64,000 nucleotides of DNA from Cephalotus follicularis. Its lineage: Eukaryota > Streptophyta > Magnoliopsida > Oxalidales > Cephalotaceae. The notes under the pieces are model-generated. The model was not told where the DNA came from. It made no database searches and saw nothing but the letters and a program-made list of their open reading frames with translations. Where the stretch lies: assembly GCA_001972305.1 (NCBI GenBank), contig BDDD01000982.1, positions 94,671 to 158,670 of the forward strand, written 5' to 3'. The translations under genes were made by a program, and so were the position numbers. Positions 1 to 12,500 of this stretch are shown here, piece after piece (position 1 is the first letter of the stretch; each line of letters starts with the position of its first letter).

Positions 1-625
1 CACCACTAGCATCCACAAGCTCCGGTCTACTCATTGGTGGCCGAGACTCGCCGGGAATCGGCGCCAAAAGCGGCGTCACAAGCGGCAGCGAGTCGGCTTG
101 ACTCAGTCGACTCAACCGCCAAAATCCGGCCGTTTCCGGCCGAATCACGCCACAACAGCCGTCGAAATGGGGAGAGGTGGTCTTCTAGACCACGACCGCA
201 CCCATCCGCGACGCCAAAAGTGGCGGACGGCAGTGGCAGGGGCAACGGCGCAGGGGGAAGAAAGAAGAAAAGAGGAGAGAGAAGGAGAAGGAGGGGCTTA
301 CCGGTGGTGGAGAAGTCGCAGGGGTGCTCGCCGCCTCCTCCCGGTCGTCTGTCCGACACCTCTCCCGCCCTCTGCATCTCTCTCTCCCGATCTCTCTCTC
401 TGCAACTCTCCCTCTGTATTTCATTCTCGGGCGTTATGTGCCCGAACCCCCATTGTTTTATTAAATGGTCTGGCGCGTCTAGCGCCTTCTAGATGCGCCA
501 GACCTCTGTTTTTTTTTTAACATATTATAACATATAATATTAATAATACTAATATTCTACTCGCGTGTTTGGCACGCTCACGAGGTTTACAAATCAGCCT
601 CGTAAATGTGACACGGGGTGTCACA
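1..625 (-). repeat. E1 3' LTR (partial, cut by window edge)
   Basis: On the minus strand the LTR begins with TGTGACACCCCG at 625 and runs off the left edge. Positions 505-625 match 4961-5081 of the other E1 LTR almost base for base. Beyond that it turns GC-rich and pyrimidine/purine-rich, with a splice-donor-like ACCGGTAAG on the minus strand near 297-305. This resembles the leader part of large Ty3 LTRs and the stretch at 61370-61560. The reading frames here (for example 34-492) have no recognisable domain and I do not call them genes. Confidence 0.7.
427..502. repeat. Two adjacent hairpin-forming inverted repeats in the E1 LTR
   Basis: Positions 427-445 form TCGGGC/GCCCGA around a 7-base loop. 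Positions 469-502 form a longer stem, TCTGGCGCGTCTAG against CTAGATGCGCCAGA, with one mismatch and a short loop. The second lies exactly where the two E1 LTRs stop matching. Seen directly in the sequence; no function is known to me. Confidence 0.7.
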
Positions 626-641
626 ATCTCCCCCCCTTAAG
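626..641 (-). other. E1 polypurine tract
   Basis: Read on the minus strand this is CTTAAGGGGGGGAGAT, placed directly before the LTR start at 625. It is the usual plus-strand priming site of Ty3 elements and fixes the orientation of E1. Confidence 0.8.
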
Positions 642-3225
642 AAATTTTGTCCTCAAAATTTACTCGCATCACATGATGAAGAAAACTGAGTACTATTTGC
701 GCATTTCTTCCATAGTCTCACAAGAAGTATCTATCACATGATCTCTCTAGAAGAACTGATCTCGTATGTCATGAATCTGTACTGGTACACTCTCAACATC
801 AATAAATGGAAGCCATCATGGATATATTCTAGCTCTATAGATAAGTCAAATCGGTAGACAAATATACCAATACATAAAGTGGTGTCGAATGATCCAAAAT
901 GATAGTCATAAGACAAGCCCATCTTAGAACTATTCTCACCCAAGCACGCTTCCGCTGCGCCACTCTGATGGAATCCGGTGCATTAGTGATGATATGGTTG
1001 CTCCTCAAAGTGGTCTAGATCATAGGCGCAGAATCGATAGAAATGTGTCATATGGGTAGGCCATCCAGAATGACTCATATCACATCGTCCCTTAGCGGTG
1101 TCCATGTCAGTCATATAATGAAGTACTTTGCACATGCTCCCATTTGACGTCAAAACCGCATGAGCCACGCATTGAAGCCAATAGACAATTCCATGGGGTC
1201 AACAAGGCACACGAACGTCATACATGTCAAGCGACAACACTTGGACAGCGAATAAGGAACGAAGTCCTATCTCCATTTTATATTCCGCATCCAACTGTAC
1301 AAGAAAAGTCCATTAGCCCAAGCGTCGAATGAACAACGTATACTTGGAGCACACAACTATTACATGGTCAACCAACACTTGATAGGCATCGAGCCAAAAT
1401 CTCTTGAGGGACATTGGTATTCCGTTACATAGCTATGCAACACATGATCTCCACCGCAATCCACCAATAGCAAGGATGTCCGAAGACAAAACTGAAAAGG
1501 CATGCGTATTGATCAATCGATGGATCGTCATGAAGCCAGCCAAGCCACGCAATTAGAATCCCGCTCAAGCGCCCGTACATATACAAGCAAGAAGTTATCT
1601 GGACAAACCACAATTCAAAACGACGAATAGTCAACATCAAATGTGTGGAAACGTCGAGAGAATCCCATGCTAGCACCGTTAGGCGTGATGTAAGAATGAG
1701 TAAAAACTCCTGGTGCGGAAAATCAAGGCTGACGATCGAAGCATCGTGTACAAAATGCACAAGCTCAAGGTACCATGAATGCAGGTTGCATATACACATG
1801 TCATCATGCGTACAAACGCCAGCACACGCAGAAGAACATGCACATAATTACGCACACAAACCTCGTGCAAGCACCACATTATACGTTCACAATCGTCGAG
1901 CAAACAGCAAGGAGTGCACACGATAGTATGTGTACAAACTCGTCGTGTGGACAATGAATGCATCGTCTGCATAAAATGCACATGATCGCACATCAAAACC
2001 TACGTACAACAGCCCAGCGCACAACAATTTGCATCAATAGCATAAGGATACCGCAATCATAGCACATACTTCCGCTAGAGCAGCTACAATAATCTAGTAG
2101 TTTCGCTGTTGCTCTGCATAGGTTACCGGCATGTCGAACATCTGGTTATCAAAACTGAGATATTCTCTTCATGTTGTTCTACCAGAAGTGCTAACTCAAA
2201 TGACAACACACTTGGTATTTTTAGGTCGTATCGTGGAAAATGAGTTATGTCTTCACAAAACTTTCGTTTGACGGCTTCATCGTGAGATGCACGTAACCTG
2301 TCCCATACATCAACGTTTTGTTATCTTGAAGCGTGCATTCAATGCGGTTACAATTCTATCACCGAGCATCGCTGATCCAGTCCTGCAATATCGATCTCTC
2401 CCGAAGAGTAGACGATAGAGCTCCCATGCATAAGACTAACAGGATCACGTGCAATAATAGAAAAACTCATCCGAAGATAAGCAAAAGAAGTACAAAACTT
2501 CTTTCTCAAAGCATCGGTAATCACGTTGCCTTGGGTATTCGTTAACATAATCGAAATCTTTAATCGTCTCCACCGAGCTCTACTCGAGGCTCGAATCCCT
2601 GTCGATAAGGATCTACATATAGCCGACATTCGTCCACAAAAGATGATGTCATCTAGACATAACCCTTATAGACTAAATCCTTCACTATTCTCCGCTACCG
2701 GTTCAACTAAGTACTCAAGCATAAATGTACTATACTGGTTGCTTGGACCTCTTGAACAATTCATCATTGTCAACAATTCGTCATCGTGATGCTGCCCTGG
2801 AACATATGCAAGAACCACAAAGTAGTTTCTCCAATGCATTTAGGGTGTTCTGTCACGAACATTGTGCCTTGATAACTTGAAAGGTCTAGAATAACCAGGC
2901 TATGGTCCGCTAGAACTCTGGCTCGGACACATCAATTAATCAAGGGTTAGGGGAAAGATAACGTCCTCTCGACTAATTCGGCCGCTAGCCAAAAGATGAT
3001 ATCCAAGAATATCTCCGGTTTCAAAATTCTTATCTTACTCTAATTCTACATCAAACGTCTATCTAGTAACCATAAAACATCTTACTATTTATATCCACAA
3101 CGGAACCATCTTACCGACCACGGGGCATGCTACCGAACACATGACATGCAATGCATGATATGCAAGAGTTTAAAAACCTTTTAAAAACATTTCACTTTAA
3201 AAGTCTAGAGAATCTAAAACCAAAA
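642..3225 (-). other. E1 internal region, no recognisable coding domain
   Basis: About 2.6 kb between polypurine tract and primer site. No open frame exceeds about 125 codons and none shows zinc-knuckle, protease, RT or integrase motifs. Only the part beside the polypurine tract (about 660-735) recalls the end of a chromodomain-type pol. A 5S-rRNA-like segment lies at 918-1004. I see nothing else to name. Confidence 0.55.
918..1004 (-). pseudogene. 5S rRNA-like relic
   Basis: The minus strand aligns without large gaps to roughly the first 87-89 nt of plant 5S rRNA. Recognisable blocks are ACTAATGCACCGGAT, CATCAGA, AAGCGTGCTTGGG and AGATGGG. The span includes the places of the A box, intermediate element and most of the C box. 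By eye about 80% of positions agree. The 3' third of 5S rRNA is not recognisable, so this is not a working 5S gene. It may be a relic of a 5S-bearing TRIM (Cassandra type) or another 5S-derived retroposon caught inside E1. Confidence 0.75.
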
Positions 3226-3237
3226 GCTCTGATACCA
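3226..3237 (-). other. E1 primer-binding site (initiator-Met tRNA)
   Basis: The minus strand reads TGGTATCAGAGC, complementary to the 3' end of plant initiator methionine tRNA, three bases inside the LTR edge at 3241. Confidence 0.85.
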
Positions 3238-3240
3238 AAA

Positions 3241-5081
3241 TGTCACACCCGTTCCCTACAAAAACCAATATCCTACCAAGAACGGATATGACGTTCCACA
3301 TGACAACTTCCTTTCGGAAGTCACCATATGGATTTTAATAAACTCACTTTAAACTTAGAAATCAAAAACCGCTTCAAGACTTTCCAAACCATTCAAAAAT
3401 TTTTTTTTGACTTTTCTAAAACCTTGAAAATTTTTCTAACTCTTAAATTTTTACGAAAATCGGGCATGTAGTATCCGTTTATCGGACTATGCCCCCTGTA
3501 AAGAAAAACACATTTTATAATCTCACTCCCAAAGGAGGAATCGACAGTTTTAAAACGGGCTCAGCCCTCAGCAAACCATAATATAAAGCAGTAAACATGG
3601 GTTGGGCTCAGCCTCAACCATTTCAACAAGCAATAAAGTAAATATATCAGGCTCGGCCCATTTTAAAGCAAAAACATAATAGAAAACCGTTTATATAAAA
3701 CATAAGTAAAAGCATGAATTAAAATGTGATGTGATGCTGCTATGCATGTATTGAAATCCTGGAAGCATGCCCTGCCTCCGTGGTCAATCATCTACTGAAC
3801 AGATATAACTATCATCTTGCCTCTATCTGGAAGGAAAAGAAAAGGAGGGGGTTAGTCCAAGTGACTAAGTGAGTAGAATCAAAGAATACATCTCCCATAA
3901 TATATATCGAATAAAAGAATAAGCAACACAAGCTCAAGTAGAATGTAATGTAAGTCTACGGCAACAAATGAAGTCACGAATCACAAAGAAAATCAAGATC
4001 CAAAGGATAATAAAAAACCACTGAAGATATCAAAATCCATAACAAATCACGATCCATAAAGAACATCGAGTTCCCAAAGAGATATCAAGATTACAAAGTG
4101 ATATCGAGGCTCATAAATACAAACGAAATCCACGAGTATAAACAAGATACACCAGTGTAAACAAAAATCCGAGAAAGGAATCTCGATACTCAACGAATAG
4201 CTCCACAATATAAATATAAGTCAGGAATGAAAACAAGATCCACAAGCGATATCAAGATCCCTTAACGAAATTCACAAATGAAGTTGAATATATGAAAGGA
4301 AACTCAATAGTTAGCAAATAGGCTCCATAAAAGAAACCCTCGAGCTTAACAACAAAGTCCACTGAACGAATATCAAAGTCAAGACAGAAATCAAATACAT
4401 GAGAGTCAACAACAAATCCAAATATCTGAATATCAACTCAACGATACGATCATAAATCAATATCAAATATCAAGAATGTAGTATGTGCCCAAATAATCAT
4501 AAACAACAAAAATATAAGGGGATGCTGGTACCAATCCTAACACTGTCTCAAATCCTCGCCAAATCACATGGCGACATATCATATCCCCGCCAAATCACAT
4601 GGCGTCATAACATAACCGCTGCAGCAATAATACTAGGTAAGGCTACAGGATGTGATCATCATCCATCATACACCGGTGTAGGGTGCCTACCTCTGCCTCG
4701 AACGAGGGACCGGCATGATCAGTGCACGGACCCAGCCATCGTCCGAAAAACCCGCACGCACACTCAACCTCATCCGAGGGACCGAGTGCAATATACATAT
4801 ATATACATCAGTAACCAAATACAGTCAAATAGGAGGGTAATGGAGCAGCTCTGCTCCACTCACACTCGGCATACCATCATAGACAATAGTATGCCGCAGA
4901 TCCAGGTATGGAACCCGGGGGCAGTTTCCACATAACACCCCATCATAGACCAATGGGACCTCTGTTTTTTTTTTAACATATTATAACATATAATATTAAT
5001 AATACTAATATTCTACTCGCGTGTTTGGCATGCTCACGAGGTTTACAAATCAGCCTCGTAAATGTGACACGGGGTGTCACA
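3241..5081 (-). repeat. E1 5' LTR
   Basis: About 1.84 kb bounded by TGTCACACCC at 3241 and GGGTGTCACA at 5081. It shares its last 120 bp with the LTR at the left edge, but its interior differs. Between about 3960 and 4470 it holds a degenerate run of ATATCAAGATCCA-like units. Near 4555-4612 a CGCCAAATCACATGGCG unit occurs twice. Confidence 0.75.
3960..4470. repeat. Degenerate short-unit repeat array in E1 LTR
   Basis: Variants of ATATCAAGATCCACAA, roughly 18-30 bp apart, recur across this stretch mixed with AAATCCACGA and ATCAAAATCC forms. The units are much diverged, so this looks like an old tandem expansion inside the LTR. Confidence 0.5.
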
Positions 5082-6538
5082 CCAACCTTCTAGAATCACT
5101 TGGAATTCAACCAAGTGTAGTAACTAAAATGACTTAGTTACATTAGGCCATTAAGCTCCATTTGGGCCTGCTCTATGCAAGCCTCACTTAGGCTAGGGTT
5201 AGGCCCCAATGTACTCTCTCTCCATGAAATATCAATATTTCATAAACGACCAAAATACCCCTCGGCCCGAAATGAACTATTTATGGTGCTGCTAGCTTTC
5301 ACTTCCTAAGAAATGAATAAAGCCCAACAAAATATATATCATTTGGCCAAGTAACACCACCGAGCTGTCATCCTTTCATTAAATGACATGTGTCCCACAC
5401 ACATCAACTGATTCCAAAACATGATGGGACTCGAAATCCTGGTTGGACCTTGTTACGACTATAAGTTTTCCAGAACATCCCAAGAGTTCTGATACGACCA
5501 CTCTAATAGTCCCCAACTATCAGAATGACCTCGGTAAGATTCCTATCATCCCTTAGATCCATGGAACTACCCATGTCTTTAAGTAGACATCCGGTTAACA
5601 AGTACTTTATCCAGTCAAGGACATATGTGTCATGTATCCTACGTCATACTTGGCTCCGATCGCGACCTAGGGTTTGAAATAATGTCACCCCCAGGAAAAG
5701 CCATGATAAGTATAAATTCATGTAAGCATTTAGACTTTTGATAGACTTTCCTAGAAACCCCGTTTCCAGTCTGCCTATACATGATCAGGGTTTTATGAGT
5801 CTCAATGGACATAAATAATATAGAGTCAATCACCCTACATACGGGTATGACGATCCCTTATTGCGCACTCACTCATATATCTCAATGAAGCTCCCACAAG
5901 GCCCAAAGACAACCCTTTTGCCAGCACGTGGCTAGTGCTGGGGAAGGAAGAAATCAAAGCCAAGCAGTCACAACACAACGCATGCCAGCCGCTCAGGTCT
6001 AACGATACAATGTAGCTCCACGAATGGTCAACTAGTCACTATAGACTACACTTACAAGACTATAGGAATCCTATTGACATAGGTATGACTTTCCAAATAG
6101 GTGTCCTATGGTGGGTCTGTTCAGTCTCATGCTACCTAGCATGAACCCCGCATCAGCTTTTGGGTAAACCCAAATGGCAATGAGATGATCCATCCTCCAC
6201 ATTCCCCAGGAGCAAGCATAATACGGCAAGTCTTTATGGTTCATCAATAGCCCTAATAAAGTGAACTTATGACTTGGTAAGGGAGTAAGGATCTCATTCT
6301 CATAACCTCTCAGGCAAGAGATAAAACCCTTTTATCGACAGGGCACTATATGTGTACTCTGATGAAATGGTGATCACCCGATCCATTCAAGATTGTTTAG
6401 GATATACATATAGTTGGTTGCCATTTACTATAGAAATATGCACATAAACATGGAAAATAATTTAGATTGTATAAATGGAGAGTGCATATACAAGCATAAA
6501 GCCATCTCGTGCCATGCAAGGACACCCCCACTCTAACA
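5082..6538 (-). repeat. Copia 3' LTR
   Basis: On the minus strand it begins TGTTAGAG at 6538, directly after the polypurine tract. The far end is unresolved and is placed where E1 stops. Segments around 5895-6000 and 6115-6240 have clear relatives at about 55630-55690 and 55850-55980, so a second LTR of this family lies downstream. No reading frame here has a recognisable domain. Confidence 0.68.
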
Positions 6539-6553
6539 ATCTCCCACTTGGCC
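6539..6553 (-). other. Copia polypurine tract
   Basis: The minus strand reads GGCCAAGTGGGAGAT followed by TGTTAGAG. AAGTGGGAGATTGTT is the characteristic junction of plant Copia elements and shows that the LTR to its left is a 3' LTR. Confidence 0.88.
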
Positions 6554-6590
6554 CTCAAGCCACGAAGACCTATAGCCTAAGCCCAACGTA

Positions 6591-6595
6591 CTTTC
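6591..6595. repeat. F1 target-site duplication (left copy)
   Basis: CTTTC lies directly before the F1 LTR and CTTTT (25993-25997) directly after it, so four of five bases still match. Confidence 0.65.
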
Positions 6596-9377
6596 TGTAA
6601 TACCCTTCTTGTTCGTATATGTGTTTTGCAGATTTTTTATATGTTTATTTCGGGCTTTTTAATTTTTTTTATTTTAAAGTCTGGTTGCCCTATGTTTTGG
6701 GCCTATGTGTTTCGGGCTAACTGATACCAACCTGAATTTTGGATATGCAGTATGTTAATGTAATGTTGGGTTGGGCCTATGTCTATCACTTGTATTTTAT
6801 CAAACTTTATCTTACAATTTTAAATATTTATTGAAAAAGTTTCTTTTATTATAAAATTCATTTCTTTTATTTTCCTTTTTCCTTATTTTCTTCTTTCCTT
6901 CTTTCTTCTCCTCTCTTCTCCCGTAACCCTCTCCTTCTCCATATCCCTTCACACGTTTTCACTTTCCTTTCCTTATCAATTTCCTGAAATCCTCTCTTAT
7001 TTCCTTATGAATCAGAGTTTGTCTCCTATTTTCTGTTTGGAGAGTGGCATTCCATTGTTATATGTCATTCTCTCTCTCTTTTCACAACACACTACCGGAT
7101 TCTGCATTTTTGAAGTTTGTTTGATTCTTGTGGAGTTGTTTCATCAGGCTTATAATGGTAATCTAAATCTTCTGTTATTCTTTTGGTTGAGTTCCTTTGG
7201 TTGTTTAAGGGCTTTATATTTTGTCTCTATTTTCTTCTCTTTGAATTCCTGCAAACAACCGAGTAATCTTGAATAGTGGTGTTCTTCTTGCTGTTTTTCA
7301 ATGTCTGTAATCTCATTGAAGGTGAGTAATCTTACTGTAATGGTTTGTTCTACTTGGTCTTTCGGTTTTGTGTTGTTAGTGTCTCTTGATTTTGATTTCT
7401 TGACTACATATGTTCTGTCATTGTATTCCTATGCCTGTCAGCATGTTTTAGACTTCATAGACATGTTGTAATCTGGTTTTAATATCTGTAAATGGTTATG
7501 GACCGAAATTTGAACTTATACATATGCATATGTTTAAAGGTTCTTTCATATCTCATGAAGTTAATCACTTCCTATATGCTTCTTCATGTCAATTCTGTGT
7601 TTTTGTGTCATCTAAACATCATACGATGTCTTTTGTATATGTTCATATGTCTCTGGTATGATCTCTTTCATGTTTAGGCAGTTTCTATATTGAAAAAAAT
7701 GTCAAGTTTTGTTGTTCTGTCGTCCAGAACAGTCGGCTATTCTTATTGACAGTCGGTCGGTTTGGTTGTGTAGTCTACTGCCTTATGAAAACAGTTGACT
7801 GTCTTGTGTTGTGTAGTCAGGTGTTTCTATGAATCAGTCAACTGCCTTGTTTTGCACAGTTGGTTGGACCTCTATCACAGTCGACTGCTTGCAGTCCAGT
7901 TTGTGTAGTCGACTGGCCCTGTTGCATAGTCGGCTGCCAAGCTTCCAACAGTCGACTGGAGCTTTGTAACAGTCAGTTGTTTTGTCGAGAATTCCTGTTT
8001 TCAACTGTTTCGATCCGTTTGTTCGTCGAATCAATCCGGGTCTTTTCTAAACACTGTAATGAGTCTGTTTTATGTCTCTAATGTTTCTTAGACCCTTATA
8101 TAAATAGTTTTGTCTCTTTTAGATTGTTCTGCTTGAAGGGGAGTTTGAGTTAACAATCCTTCCGTAAGTGTTTTTGTGAACGTAAAAAGGTACAGATTTC
8201 TATCGTTCTTTGGCTATCTGGTTTTATCGAACTAAAATCAGTTTCGTTTTATGCTATGTTTCTTCGTTTTATGAACTTGATTATGTCTTATGGTTTTGAC
8301 ATGTTTCGAAAATACAGTTCGTTTTTGACATTTTACCAATTTAAATGTTTCTGACTTTATTCTTATGCTATGATACGTTACGATATGGAATGATCATCTG
8401 TTTATATCGGGAAATAAATGAGTTGATATTTTGACTATGAAACGTATGTTATCGTTGTGAACGATTTTCAAATATGTTTTGAGAAGGCAGATTTATGTGT
8501 TTTTAAAGTGATGATTTCGAAATGATTGAATACTGAGTATTGTACCCACCTATGGGGCGTACCATAGGCATGTCGTAGGCCTGGCACGGGGACATGACAC
8601 TTCCGTAGCGGTGTGATTAGACTATGGCGTCTCTCAATGTTTTGAATAAATCCCATGAGGTGGATTTATGGATCCGCTATGTATGATAGAGGCGTATGAA
8701 TCAATTCTAGAACATGGATATGAGATATGAAATGATATGTGAGAATTAACTTGTGTAGTGTTGTACACTTCAATTCTAATGGGCATGTGGAATTAGCGCC
8801 TCCCTTGCCAATCTATGTTATGAAATCTGATATGATATGTGGCTCAGTATGACTTTATCAATCATGAAATGATGTTTTTGAATTGTTTCGAAAGATATGA
8901 AATTTGTATTTTATGGAAATTCGGTTATAATTTCAATGAATGTTTAAGCTGTTTTAATTGCTTAAGATTTTCTGTTATGAGTTTTATTGAGATCTTACTG
9001 CTTTTAAACCTATCATTTACTACTTTTACTTTCTTTATCCATACTGAGGTTTGCTCAGCCGCATTTTGTTTTCCATGCGGCAGGTTATCAGGAGCAGCGG
9101 GGGAATGTGTGAATGAGAGTTGGCCACTTTTATAGAGTGTGATCCCTATACGTGTCTTCTGTTATAGTGGTCATGAACAATATGTTATTTTGGTTTATGT
9201 TTCGATATTTGACTTTCAAATATGTTAAGTTTTAAGTTTGGAACAGTTTTTCAGTTATGCTATGACTGCCATGTTTTTGGCTAATAAAGTTATGCGTATG
9301 TTCTGATAAGCTTCGCTATGTTATGATAGGTTCTGTATTATGACCTGTGACGACTCCCACCGTCCGCGGGTATTACA
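6596..9377 (+). repeat. F1 5' LTR
   Basis: 2782 bp from TGTAATACCC to GGGTATTACA. The 3' LTR pieces add up to almost the same length. It holds a TCGA-palindrome cluster at about 7724-7978 and a GCCGCA/TGCGGC hairpin at 9058-9081. The small open frames inside it carry no known domain and are LTR sequence. Confidence 0.92.
7724..7978. repeat. TCGA-palindrome cluster in F1 5' LTR
   Basis: About a dozen copies or variants of CAGTCGACTG occur in 250 bp, many as AGTCGGCTG or AGTCAACTG. The cluster starts about 1.13 kb from the LTR start. A matching cluster lies at 24352-24604 in the 3' LTR. Confidence 0.85.
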
Positions 9378-9382
9378 TATTG

Positions 9383-9393
9383 TGGTATCAGAG
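9383..9393 (+). other. F1 primer-binding site (initiator-Met tRNA)
   Basis: TGGTATCAGAG, five bases after the LTR end, complementary to the 3' end of initiator methionine tRNA. Confidence 0.88.
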
Positions 9394-9547
9394 AAATAGG
9401 TTTTGTTTCCTTAAAAGGCCTAACTAGGTTTGACCTGTGAGATTGGGTAGACAATGGGTTAGGCTATTCCGTTATGATCTTATGATATGTTTTCTCTTTC
9501 GGTTTTTGTTCTTTGTGATGTTTCATGTTTTGAGTGTCTTTTCGTAG

Positions 9548-12500
9548 ATGGTACGTACAAGGAACGCTACTCAGAGGACTGCACCCGTTGAGGCTCAGGA
9601 GGTCAGAAATGAGCCGTCTATGGAAGAGTTAGTGCATCAGGCAGTCGCTCAGGAAGTACGTCGCATGATGGGTGAGCAGAATCAGGATAAGGGCCGTAAA
9701 GAGCCAGTTGCTGAGGACAATGCTCCAGCTGATGTTCAATTGGGAAGAGAGGCTAGGGACAAAACTGACCCACCTGTTTATGTTTGGCTTGAGCGGTTCC
9801 AGAAGTAGAGGCCGCAGTCTTTTAGCTCAGTCGTGACTCCTGTGGAGGCTGAAGACTGGATTACTCATATGGTCAAGATCTTCGATGTGGTTGGTTGTAG
9901 TGATGAGCAGAAGGTTAAGTTAGCTGCTTAGAAGCTTGAGGGTGATGCTCAGAAATGGTGGAAGGCTCTGAGTTTGGCTAAGGGTGGTAACTATGTTGAT
10001 GCTTTGACCTGGTCGGAGTTTTGCGAAGTCTTCTATCAACAGTACTTTCCCGCTACTGATAAGGAGGCTTATGACAGGTAGTTCATAAATACAAGACAAA
10101 AGGATGGAGAGTCGGTCACAGAGTTTCTGACCCGTTTCACTAGGCTTTCTCGTTTTACTAGGTCCGCGGCGGGAACAGTACTGGAGCAGGCTGAGAAGTT
10201 CAAGTGGAAGTTGCACTATCAGCTTAGGGGTAAGCTGATTAACACCAGGTTTGCTGATGTTTTTGAAGTAGCAAATGCAGCAAAGAACATAGAACTGGAG
10301 AGGCAAGATTTCCAGGCAGCTAGTCAGGAAAGTTATAAGAAGAGAAACTGCGAGGATTCTCAGGGACAAGGATCTGGACAGAATAGTAAGAATATAAATG
10401 GCAAACGAGGAAGGAGCAATGATAACCGGGGACAGGCCCGGAAATGATCAGAGGTAGACACAGGGAGTTGCGGATGTCCAGATTGCCAAGTGTGATGTTT
10501 GCGACAGACATCATCCAGTGGGCGTATGCTACAAGTCTATCGGGGCCTTTTTTGTATGTGGCCAGAAAGGGCATTCTGTGAAGGATTGTCCTGATCCCCA
10601 TGTGAAGGAAAGGAGGGGAAATAATGCAGATCATGGACAGTGCAATATGGGAGGTCGTGTCTTCGCTATCACGACACATCATGCTGCTAACGCACCAGGT
10701 ACAGTTTCAGGTTTTGTTTCTATTGGTAACTGTAGGGCTTATGTTTTATATGATACTGGATCGACCCACTCGGTTGTAACGAGGTCATTTGTTCAGCATC
10801 TTGGGATGTCTTCACAATTGCTTGATCCAGCTTTGGTACGGGTACATCTATTGTGATATCTGAGTGTTTTTATGCTTGCCTCTTGTTTTTGATGATCGGA
10901 TTCGTGATGCGGATCTTCTTCCTATCGATATGTATGACTTTGATATGATTCTGGGTATGAACTGGTTGGATCGTCATCGGGATACAATTGACTACTATGC
11001 TCGGAGGGTTCTATTTGGGGATGTGAATAGACCTGATTTTATTTATCAAGGCTCACAGCCAAGAAAAGAAGTGAAGGTTATATCTACTTTGAAGGCTAGG
11101 CAGTTGGTGGCTAAGGGCACTGAAGGTTTCTTAGCTATTGTGAAGGATGTCTCAAGGTTGAGCCTCGCCTTGAGGGCTATCCTGTGGTTCGAGAGTTTGC
11201 AGATGTGTTTTCGGATGAGTTACCGGGTTTGCCACCGCTAAGGGAAGTGGAGTTTACCATTGAACTCATTCCTAGAGCGGCACCTATATCTAAGGCACCT
11301 TATAGGATGGCACCGTTGGAACTGCAAGAATTGAAAGAACATTTGCAAGAATTGTTGGATCGGGGATTGATTCGGCCTAGTGTTTCACCGTGGGGTGCTC
11401 CTGCTCTTTTTGTGAAGAAGAAAGATGGGTCTGTGAGGCTATGCATAGACTACAGAGAGTTAAACCGGATTACTGTTCGGAATAAATACCCTTTGCCTAG
11501 GATTGATGACTTCTTTTATCAACTCCAAGGTGCTCGGTATTTCTCTAAGATCGATTTGAGATCGGGATATCATCAGCTTCAGATAAAGGATGAAGATGTG
11601 CCTAAAACTACTTTCCGTACTCGGTATGGGCATTATGAGTTTCTGGTGATGCCGTTCGGACTCACTAATGCACCGGCTGTTTTCACGGATCTGATGAATA
11701 TGGTGTTTCATGAATACTCGGATCAGTTTGTGATTGTGTTCCTTGATGACATTCTTGTGTATTCCAAGTCGAAGGAAGAACATGAAGAACAGCTTCGTAT
11801 TGTGCTGGGTATTCTGAGGAAGAATCGGCTATACGCAAAGTTTTCAAAGTGTGAGTTCTGGTTGGAAAAGGTGGCGTTTTTGGGTCACGTGGTTACAGTC
11901 GAAGGGATTAGTATGGATCCTGCCTAAGTTGAGGCTATTACTAGATGGCCGAGACCTACCACAGTGACGGAGGTTAGGAGTTTCTTGGGTTTGGTTGGAT
12001 ACTATAGGCGGTTTGTGAAAGGTTTTTCCTCTATAGCCTTACCACAGACTCAACTTATGAGAAAGGGATCTAAGTTTGAATGGAATGAAGAGCGAGAAGC
12101 AAGCTTTGAGAAACTGAAGAATGGTCTTGTGTCAGCACCGATTCTTCGTTTACCATCTGGGTCGGGTGGATACCAGATCTACAGCGATGCTTCTAAGAAG
12201 GGTTTGGGGTGTGTTTTGATGCAGCACGGTCATGTGATAGCTTATGCTTCGAGACAGTGGAAGCCTTATGAAGTAAACTATCCTATACATGATCTTGAGT
12301 TGGCAACAGTGGTGATTGCGTTGAAGATCTGGAGGCACTACTTGTATTGAGAAGCTTGTGACTCATTTACCGATCATAAGAGTCTCGAGTATATCTTTAC
12401 GCAGAAAGAGTTGAACATGCGCAGAGAAGGTGGTTAGAGCTTCTGAAGGACTACGATCTGAATATTCAGTACCATCCTGGTAAAGCAAACGTGGTAGCTG

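Larger units (their letters stand above)
1..5081 (-). mobile_element. E1: reduced LTR retroelement, minus strand, left edge outside window
   Basis: The ends and priming sites define the element. A polypurine tract, read on the minus strand, abuts an LTR ending at 625. A primer site matching initiator-Met tRNA lies at 3226-3237, and a second LTR spans 3241-5081. The internal region is only about 2.6 kb, roughly half of a full Tekay-type Ty3 interior. I could recognise no gag, protease or RT in it. The stretch next to the polypurine tract (about 660-735) resembles the decayed end of a chromodomain-type polyprotein. I infer a Ty3-derived, non-autonomous or heavily decayed element. The two LTRs match closely only over their outermost 120 bp, so this could also be a recombinant of two elements. 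Confidence 0.72.

Noticed and set aside
34-520. Overlapping frames of 140-152 codons on the plus strand
   Set aside because: Low-complexity Arg/Ser/Pro/Gly composition inside the E1 LTR, several overlapping frames on both strands and no domain; explained by GC-rich LTR leader sequence.
9383-9393. tRNA gene ends at the TGGTATCAGAG sites
   Set aside because: These are primer-binding sites beside LTR ends; no cloverleaf sequence flanks them.
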